A stretch of DNA of 64,000 nucleotides from Bemisia tabaci (Eukaryota; Arthropoda; Insecta; Hemiptera; Aleyrodidae). The translations under genes were made by a program, and so were the position numbers. A model generated the notes under the pieces. The model saw nothing but the letters and a program-made list of their open reading frames with translations, was not told the DNA's origin and made no database searches. Where the stretch lies: contig NC_092797.1 in the NCBI RefSeq assembly GCF_918797505.1, positions 19,047,372-19,111,371 of the forward strand, in the 5' to 3' direction. Of this stretch, positions 55,589 through 64,000 are shown piece by piece (within the stretch, counting starts at the first letter, position 1; each line of letters starts with the position of its first letter).

Positions 55589-56343
55589 CATACAATATCT
55601 GCACCTACAATTTGTTTGATCTTTGGTGCTGGTCATAAAGAAACAAAGGGAGTGAGAAAATGAAGTAGGAGGTGGTCGAATTTTGAGGATTTGTTTACAA
55701 CGTGACGTAGGTAGGTACAATATGGCGTCGATATTCCAGCAAAATCCGAAATTGAAAGTATGAAAAACGGACCATAACGTTCATTTTTTTTTTTTTTTTT
55801 TTTTTTGCTTCACTTTTTCCGGAATTACTTTTTTCCATAAAATACACCATTTTCAAGAAAAGCGATGAAAATTCAGGATAATAATTAATTAATCGAAAAA
55901 AATGTTAAAAGAACGCTACCTCGGAAATGCAAGGACAATGACGTGTAGAATATCGTCAGTCACACATAATACCACAATCCACGCCACGCAAAAAGAATCA
56001 TAAGGGATGAAATCTAATAAATAAAGTCCCAGCACAAAATAGTCTGTGCACATGCATTAATATCATTTAGCGAGTTAAATCAGTGTGAAATCATTGGAGT
56101 TTATTTCCGAAAGACACGCACAAATGCCAAAGCAGAGTCGACAAATTTCACCATTCCGATCCTGCAATTAATCGATTCTTCCCTGTGTTTAGCATTGCCG
56201 AGTTAAGTATCGAGGTTCGATGCAATATTTGTCATCGCATTGCAGTATCTCGCGAGTTTGGAGAGGGATTTTAGCATATTTGATTGAAAGCTAATCAATG
56301 AATGGCAGTGACTAACACAGGAGCAAATAACCCATGCCAAATA
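55589..56343. other. Unassigned sequence with a run of 23 T
   Basis: T homopolymer at 55784-55806. No gene recognised. Confidence 0.5.
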
Positions 56344-56596
56344 CTGCCGTGCTAAGGAGGAACGCCGTATGAACATACGAGAGCCGCCAAATCTCCTCCG
56401 ATGAAATGTTTATTTTTGAGGAATGTTATGAGTATTTTTCCCTGAAATTTTCAGGAACTTTAGATGATATTGCGAACAAAATTTTCTGAAAAGTTAGAGG
56501 GAAAGTATCCATAAGTTCACCAGGAAATCCGTGCTCTAGCAAAGGAAATTTATCAACGCCTGAAGGTTCATACGGCGTTTTTCCTTAACACGGCAG
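56344..56596. mobile_element. D5: CTGCCGTGCTAAGG-family MITE
   Basis: 253 bp, left CTGCCGTGCTAAGGAGGAAC then GCCGTATGAAC, right GTTCATACGGCGTTTTTCCT then TAACACGGCAG. AATA is repeated exactly on both sides (56340-56343, 56597-56600). The best preserved D copy in the window. Confidence 0.9.
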
Positions 56597-56600
56597 AATA

Positions 56601-59600
56601 CTACAGAATGCTCTGTTGTGTTGATGCTCGTGTGACACGAATTCCAATTAAGCTCTGGCACGGGCTGCTACGGTTCGCGTAATCAAAAACAACGGCTTTC
56701 ATCCATTCCGGCCTTTACTTTTTATTTTCGCTAATATTGATGTATGGTGACAGGATATAAAGTTTCTCTGCCAGCAAATTCATCGTGGATTTGAGCTGAA
56801 TATTTTTGTCCGGCCTGGTCATGAATATGATTTTTTTTTAAATATTTAGAATAGTTTTCTGCCGAATAGAATAGCCCAAAATAAATGTTTGACCTCCTGA
56901 CCCGAAACCTCTATTAACAACCACGGTGTAGGTGGTTTATTGCACCTATAGGTGATTGAGTTTGGACAGTGACCCCTCCCCACCTTTTACACAGATTCTG
57001 CTGCTCGAATCTATCGCACGAAGGATATAGCAATTTTGTCACTGTACAGTAGCGTACAGTCTCGTAATATACTTCAAGATTTGAGTCTTTTGATCTTCGA
57101 TTTTTAAATTCGAAAATTATACTACATTTTAAAGGGAAACGTCATTTCATTAGCGCGTGAGAGAAGGCACATTTTCAATCAGGATGTTATATTTCATTTA
57201 GAGTAAGGAATGTTTGACACATACTGTTCTAAATTTTAATGCGGGCTTAGTCACACAATTTTATCACTGAGAACCATGTGTGTAGAAAGGATCCGAGTCC
57301 CACTTAACGTATCCAACGCGTTCATACTTGTTGGTCATAATAATAAATAACTCAGGTTGTGTTAAATACCACCGGAAAACCGCAAAAATTTTGGTGTGAA
57401 AGAATCAAGGCCTCGACATTTCAAATCGTCTGACATTTTGATGCCTTGAGAGGCAATCCACAGGGAGCACGAAATGAAAAAGGTAAAGCGCAGATGGATT
57501 ACAGATGTCTGGTCTTGATCATATAAAATGTAATTACCATCTTCATGCAGACTTGTTCGAGACTTTTATTACATTTTTTATTGTGTTCCGTTTGAGCATT
57601 GATTCGACCAAGTGTAAATGTATGAATGTGAGCTACAAAAAAATTCCTCCCGTTTCTCGGCCGTAATTAAACATGATCCATTTCCATGCGCAAGTTTTAA
57701 TTTTAAATAACTTCGCTCGTTTTCAATTTAAGGGGCAGAGTCCTGCTGTGATTTTTATTTCTTTGACCTGTAGGCCCGTCAGCAAACGAGATTTCGTTTA
57801 ATTTCCAACTGATGACGATCGGACCGCGGGAATCCTCTAATCGTCAAATTGCACCCACTAAAACTCGTAATTTTCATGTAGGTGTTTTAATCGAGTTTCG
57901 AGTAAAGTGCGCTTGAAGAGAAACATCAAAGAAGACGAGCTAGAAAGAAATAAATCCTTCGGCAATTTCCGGACGTTAACATTTTACATTAAACCGAATC
58001 TAAAATATTTGTGCGCACGTAAACTTTGAGACGGGCATTATTTTATGTGAACTACAATGACAATAAAGAGAACTGTGTTTTATTTTCTTTTTCGGTAAAA
58101 AGCTGAGAGTAATTATTGAATTCGTCGTGACTTAGACTGGATCAACATGTAATTAAAGGATTAATTTAACCACACATCTATCCTTTTTTATTTCTTTCTG
58201 TCCAATAGTATAAGCACTCACCTCTGGTGACTAATCTGTATAAATACTCACATAATTTTTTTAATTATTTCTGGACAAGAATTGCCCCAGCTAACTCCGA
58301 TTTTGTAACATTATACTCAATTTCGAGGGCGAGGCTAGCCGCTCTGGAAGCATCAAAGCCATTTTCTAATCATGCTGATCAATTTGACTAGATTGCGATC
58401 AATAAAACTTAAACTGACAATAAGCCTATGAATCATATATTGGAGAGCTACATTCATAATACTAGGGGGTTGCAAATGAAAAGCATCATCACACTAAACA
58501 ATGAGAAGTCCGAGTGCTTGAGATTACCTCTGACGTCATAAAAATGAGTCGCGGCATTATTTGACGCAATTTTACGAGCGGATATGAATATTTATAGGTG
58601 ACAGAGCGAGAAACGAGGGAATGGGTACTAATCGAAGTGGCGTCTAAATGCGGTGCGGAACATCACATCTCAAGATCATGCACCCCGTCCCCGGCGTGGA
58701 GGGTGCGGGTCGAGTCAACGCGGTATTCGATAATTAATAGCCTATCTATCAAGGGCGAAAATATCGAAATTCGATCCATCGTATCGCGAGAAGAGCGGAG
58801 CTCGGACACTGCAGGACAATAAAAAGTTCCTGCCGAAAATATAATTACAGAATATCACGGACGGAAGTAAATGAATGTTATTAACAATAAAAACAGGCGC
58901 GTACACAATTTAATAAACAATGGCAAACGACTTTTATCCACACGGGGAGGGTGGCCCTCCCACTTTTGGCGAGCGCCTATAAAACTGTCAGTCATCCGGC
59001 TTTCATATCGGGGCGGGAGGGGTGGTGTTTACGACTCCGGCGATGATTTGACAAGGATGACCCCTGGATCCGTCCTGCCCCCTTGTCCGACCGAAACCTC
59101 TTAAACCGGCGCTGCACTAATCGGTCTTCCCCACCCAAAGCCCAACTTGGCGCGGTACTAATATATGTGCATACAGACACAAACGCGCAAATACGCACAC
59201 ACAGTAACTGGACATTCTGTTTTACGAGTGTCTGACACGTGACCGTCGATTGTGTACTCAGCGCGGTGCAGTAGCCCGCCACGACCGATGCGACGCGACA
59301 CCCACCCCCCTTCGCGCGTTGATTGTCCAGGGCACGAAGTGTCTACTGTCTACGGGACATCGATTGTGATAAAGAATCGATAATGCTGAAATCATAGCAG
59401 GTTATGACATCACCAAGACGTAGGGCAGCCGTTCATTTCACGCTCTCTTGCGCGAGAGTCTGTGGTCGGATCAGGTGGAGCTGCAGACGGTGAATGCACT
59501 GAAAGGAAAAGCTTGAGTGCACGGATTGAAAAGAATTGCAACAGCTTCGGATTTGTTGAATGATTTGCTCGCGAGCAAAATGGATTTTATTGAGGAACAG

Positions 59601-59787
59601 AGCACTTGGCATTTTGAAATGAGGTTTGAGGAAGCACTGGGCGAATTTTCGCGATGATATGTGGCAAAATACACTGAAAAAAGCGTTGGATGATTATGAA
59701 TAAGTTAATTCAAATCGATATTGAACGCAAACTTTTTGGTACTGCGTAGAAAACTTATTGGAGATGTACTTTAACTAATTAAAGCTA
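56601..59787. other. 3.2 kb unassigned sequence
   Basis: A+T-rich to 58500, then G+C-richer and CpG-rich at 58590-59330. Antiparallel frames at 58871-59282 have no recognised family. No structural RNA seen. Confidence 0.45.
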
Positions 59788-59923
59788 CACTGAAAAATTA
59801 GAGTACAACTTCAATCAGCTGGAGCACAGTTTCAATAGGCACGTCATACAGTACCAATTAGTTTGTGTAAAACATCAATTATTTGGGTTAACAACTGAGC
59901 CATAATCATCCTCTCCTCCAGTG
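59788..59923. mobile_element. Possible short CACTG...CAGTG element
   Basis: CACTGAAAAATTAGAG at the left and CTCCTCCAGTG at the right, with TA on both sides (59786-59787, 59924-59925). Inverted agreement stops after about 5 bp, so this is only a suggestion based on the termini of families A, J and K. Confidence 0.2.
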
Positions 59924-61059
59924 TATCAATCGGTGTGAACCTAAATTGGAATTTTCTCCAGAGTAAAGTTTGATTTACAGCACTGGCAGCAGTTAGTATC
60001 ATACTCCTGGTTTTTGAAGTCAGCTTGAGGTCATACCAGATGCGTACTTCCAGTCATTCATTCGACTAAAATATTTTTTGTTGAAAGTTCCAATTCCCTC
60101 AGCGTATCTACCACTCGAGGTGAAAAAGTAAAATCCGCAGGACATTTATCAATAACGCTGACAGGAACATCGGAAATGCTCAGAAAAAGAAGAACGATAC
60201 TTTAATAAAATAATATGATATAAGAACCTTTCGGAACCGTGTCCATACCGAAAAAAATTCAATTACTTATGGTATTTGACTGATCATTAACTAGCGCTCG
60301 ACGGCCCCGTATGCCGAAATTCGATAAATTCGTAAACCAAGAGCTGATGAACCGTACAACAGGATCGGCACGCCCATGGGGACGGTTTTTTTTTATCCGC
60401 GATACAAAACTCGCACCTTTTACGGGTAAAATATCGATATCTGGTTGCTCGGGGTGCGATGAATCGTAACATCGCAAAATTCCCGAGGGTGGTGATATCA
60501 TATCCGAAAGATCGATCAATCACGTGAATGTCACTCGGTCTCCAGCCGACCGGACCGCCTGCACTCCATTTTTCCTTAATTCGACCAAAAAACCCCGGAA
60601 CTAGTTGAAACAAGGAACGAGGGAGATAAAAAAGTAGGAAATAGCACGCCTGGTTACTTTCCCCGTCGTGCACAATTTCGGTCACTTCATTACGTGCGTC
60701 AAAGAGAGGAGGAGAAAAATGACGCGAGGGAGTGTAGCGTGTCGCGGACTTCTGCCTCCCCCTCCCCCTCCCCTTGATCGCCGGGTTATTTTTTAGCCCT
60801 CATCGAGATTGATCACTAGTAATGGCTGAGCATCTTTTACATTGGAAAAACGGATGTGTTTCAATACGTTGCTAAAGGCGGGATGTGGTCATTTTAGGGC
60901 TGGAATGAAGCTAAAATATTTGTTCCTTACTGGTGAATCGAATAAAATATGGTTTCAAGCCATATCGGCTCCGCACATTTAAGAAAACTCCTCTTTATTT
61001 GCAACAATAATCAGTGGTGCCCCTGCTAAAAAGAGAGGCTATTCAGAATTCGCCGCCTC
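59924..61059. other. Unassigned sequence
   Basis: A 132-codon reverse frame (60287-60685) overlaps another on the same strand in a second frame; neither is recognised. Pyrimidine run CCTCCCCCTCCCCCTCCCC near 60756. Confidence 0.4.
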
Positions 61060-61443
61060 ACATGAGTAGAATTTCCTACTTATATGAGTAGAAATCCTAC
61101 TCATATCACTAGAATATAAATACTCATAAGAGTAGAAAAGTTCAACTCATGAATTCATTTTTTTTTTTCAGTTTTCAGAAGTGGTCTTTTTGAACAGGAA
61201 ATACCGACTTGCAATGTAAATTTGAAAAATAAGAACACTCTGTTCTTAAATTTTTTTTGATGCGGTGACTAGTTTCTGAGATATCGGACACGGTAGATTC
61301 AACGCTGAACTCATGTGAGTTGAAATCTCTAGTCATATGAGTTAAATTCTATTCATATAATTTGAAATTCTATTTATATGAGTTCAAATTAGATTCATAT
61401 AAATTGAAATTCTATTCATAAGACTTTGATTTTCTACTCATTT
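61060..61443. repeat. Inverted-repeat element built of ATGAGTAGAAATT units
   Basis: The left part (61060-61150) has CATGAGTAGAATTTCC, TATGAGTAGAAATCCTACTC and ATAAGAGTAGAAAAG. The right part (61305-61443) has CATGTGAGTTGAAATCTC, CATATGAGTTAAATTCTATT, TTATATGAGTTCAAATTAG and a final ATTTTCTACTCAT. The outermost words are inverted copies of each other (ATGAGTAGAAATT type), and the roughly 20-bp unit is itself near-palindromic. About 150 bp of unrelated A+T-rich sequence separates the two parts. Confidence 0.6.
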
Positions 61444-61459
61444 GTACTTACCATTTTTA

Positions 61460-61623
61460 GGAGGGTGAGTCGTGAATAATCGATTATTGATTTTTCCCCA
61501 TTCGAAGCCACGGCAAAAAATCGATTATTAAGGTGCTTGTTACGAACACCCTGTTAATCTATCCATATCCATAGGTTTAGATGGCAGATCAATCGATATA
61601 TCGCAAAGCGCGCCATGCCACCG
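61460..61623. mobile_element. C6: diverged hAT-like MITE (CAGTGGCGTGG family)
   Basis: 164 bp. The left end is worn (GGAGGGTGAGTCGTGAATAA), then GATTATTAAGGTGCTTGTTA and CGAACACCCTG at the centre and CAATCGATATATCGCAAAGC then GCGCCATGCC at the right. It resembles C2 and C5. No 8-bp duplication remains. Confidence 0.7.
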
Positions 61624-64000
61624 GCAACAATGTTACTTTTCTGATGACTCCATTATTTTAGTTTATGGTATTTTTTATGCTGCGTTTGACTTGCTATATT
61701 TTCATCATTCATTTCAAATTAGTGTGTCACTGAAATAATCAATTTACATTCCGTAATGTGCGTTTATTATAATATGATTTTATTTTCTTGTAATTTAAAC
61801 CAATAACTCCCCTCTTTTTACATTTGGTTTGTTAGGAATCGTAAGTTAAAAATAACGTCTCTATCTTAAAAGGTGGCGGATTTTCAAGACCAAGAGCATG
61901 ATGAAACGTACGACACATCATAATTTTTTGTGTTTTCATCGAAGTTTTTTGAAGAGGAAACCTCGAAGCATCCATTGTTTAACAACAATAGTGTTTAAAA
62001 ACAAATATCAATTGTCAATGACGCAAAATTTAATGGGAAAGATTAGCGAAACACCAAAAGAAAAAATATGGGAAAAATCGGTTACCTCATCTCGTAGATT
62101 AAAACTATATGTTGTAGGTCGAAGCAACAGGAGCCTCCGGAAATAAAACGAACATTCTCATAAATAAATGAATAGACAAACACACGTCGCACTCAATTAA
62201 AGTATTAGAGCAATAAAATTTTAACTGCCGATTTAAGCGGGGCGTTTTATTCCTTCTCGCTTGAAAATAGTTAACTCCTCATTCCTTGAGTTTTTACTGG
62301 ATTTTCGAGTGAAAGCCTCTAGGCATCTCTCATTCTTAATCTAACGAGTAATGCTGAAAAATAAGCCATTAGACTGCGCATTAAAATTCGTGATCGCATT
62401 TTTTTCCTATTCTTGTCCCGGCCTTTTTTGAGTTTATTAGGCTAATTTCTTTGTTTTAAGGATGAAGAACTATGGATGGCTCATTCGTGATTAGGAAATG
62501 GTAAAATATGGATCAAAAATCAACTTAAATTACTACCAAAATATTTAAATAGAATCAAAGTATTGCCATGATGAAATTGAACAAAAGTTTGTGATTAAAT
62601 AAAACGTAATATATGAGAAATATTTCCCGATGGAAATGGAGGAACCTGCTGATGATTCTAATTAAGTCAGTCGTGTTAGTTAAGTTCATTTACGTTGTTG
62701 CCCGGTTGTTTTTTCTCCTGAAACATACCTGGAAGTCAACAGTAAAATATAAATCATCTATGTTTATCGTAACTCAGTTGATAGGAACTATACCCACGGT
62801 TGTCTCTAAAGAAATATGTCTGCTCCATTCATTGCTCCAGTAAACATGGGTTTGCGGGTTACGCCTCACCACTTAATTAAAAAAAAAAAAAAAGTTAAAA
62901 AAATGCACCACTTACAATCAGAGAATAATGAGAAATTAACCACGAAAAAGTGGCCACGCCTGGTTCCCTCTGCTCAGGGGTGGGCTCGCTTTAAATATTA
63001 CAATTTTTTTCGTACTTTTTGCACCCCTCAGTCACTGCTCTTTTTTTCATTCCAAAGTAGGTTGAAAAAAGTTAAGAGCGACTGCGGTATGATGCTGGCG
63101 CCCAGTTGAAACAATGGCAACAAAAACCGAGGGTTTATTTTTTACAAGGGGACCGGAACCAAAAAAAAAATCGAACAGTTATAAAAAGTGTAAAAAAAAT
63201 TGATAATTATTGTTCATTAGGAGGCAATGTATGGATTGACTTAAATCGTTCTCACTGAAAAAATTATTAAATAATAGTCAAATTGAAATGAATAACGCAC
63301 TTATGAAAGGGTGGAGGGAAGCTTTCAGAAAGATATGTTGACGTTTAAACTAAATGATATAGCACCACAGTTTTCGAACTCCATACACTACATAACTAAC
63401 CGTATTCCGCACTCGATTTCTCACGTGATTGTTTCCAAAAATTTACTGTATTTGCCAGAAAACATTTTTAATTCATAGACGAGCAAAAAATAAACGAGCT
63501 TTGACGAAAATATAGCTTGATTCATCAATACTGTATTAGCAAATGTATTTATCAAGGTACTACATGTAAGAGTTGGTCGTTACCTCATTTCAATGGGTAT
63601 TACGCACAGTTGTAATTCTCCAAACAGCATACATTTTGGTCGGATCAAAGATCATACTTGCCGGGATTAAACTGCTAATCCGTGCAGTTTGATAAAGAGT
63701 GATCATGCTATATAGGTACACATAATTAAAATGAGCCATTGCCTAGAAAAGATAGGTCTCCTTATATGTATTTTATTAACGGCGTATAACTTTATTTGTG
63801 ACATCGAGAGCTCATTACTCCTAATGCTATATTCCAGGCTACGGTAGAATCTCCTAATTTCACGATACGTTTTCTTTTCGACGCAATGACAATTTTTTTG
63901 ACATACCAATTATTTTTGACAAAAATTTTCCTTAGTGATGTATGTAATTAATAAGCATATCCGACATTTTAAGCCTACTAAGACATACCTACTCATGCAG
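61624..64000. other. 2.4 kb unassigned A+T-rich sequence
   Basis: No repeat family or structural RNA recognised. Frames of 60-97 codons (61898-62146, 62613-62843, 62816-63109) show no known domain; an A run lies at 62879-62893. Confidence 0.45.

Noticed and set aside
1..64000. CRISPR array, bacterial operon, integrated virus or coding retroelement
   Set aside because: No regularly spaced repeat array, no dense co-directional frames, and no recognisable polymerase, integrase, capsid or transposase stretch in any frame.

Overview
This window looks like nuclear DNA of an insect, and I see no protein-coding gene in it. It is A+T-rich overall with scattered CpG-containing G+C islands, and carries many long homopolymers and microsatellites. 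No open frame exceeds 198 codons, and the longer ones sit on inverted repeats or low-complexity tracts. Several repeat families, especially the CTGCCGTGCTAAGG and TTGGACGTATTTCT types, match my memory of repeats common in the whitefly Bemisia tabaci. That assignment is inference from memory (about 0.6 confidence); I ran no search.

The main content is short non-autonomous inverted-repeat elements (MITEs). I name the families by letter. A: 8 copies, CACTGG termini, near-full palindromes, 2-bp target-site duplications (TSDs). B: 5 copies, GGACTGCATTTTGC termini, 4-bp TSDs. C: 6 copies, CAGTGGCGTGG termini, 8-bp TSDs, hAT-like. D: 6 copies, CTGCCGTGCTAAGG termini, 4-bp TSDs. F: 4 copies, CGACGGTG termini, 4-bp TSDs. 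H: 4 copies, GCACAGTGGATCGAG termini. J: 2 copies. E, G, K, L, M, N and P are seen once each. Many copies are nested. Subtracting the inserts restores the usual family length in each case: B1 holds M; D1 holds E, which holds P; H3 holds A5 and N; H4 holds D6, which holds both A7 and B5. This gives a relative order: H is older than D, A and N, and D is older than A, B and E.

The most striking single object is a giant inverted repeat at 17729-19060. Its two arms of about 640 bp are roughly 99% identical and are separated by a loop of only about 55 bp. If transcribed it would fold into a long double-stranded RNA, so it is a candidate hairpin-RNA (endo-siRNA) locus, a very young foldback element, or an assembly artefact.

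Layout: 1-2000 nested B1/M and L; 2.9-3.6 kb G+C island; 5-7.6 kb C1, H1, F1, C2; 9.6-10.4 kb purine/pyrimidine tracts; 11-17.6 kb A1, B2, A2, A3; 17.7-19.1 kb giant hairpin; 20.3-26 kb C3, A4, K, B3, B4, D1 nest; 26-30.3 kb nothing recognised; 30.3-39.5 kb J, H, A, F, C and D copies; 39.5-47.4 kb mostly unassigned; 47.5-56.6 kb F4, H4 nest, G, A8, a 79-bp tandem repeat, D3-D5; 61-61.6 kb a palindromic-unit element and C6; the rest is unassigned. Several G+C islands and homeodomain/POU-type words suggest an intergenic desert or long intron with possible regulatory DNA. That is a weak inference.
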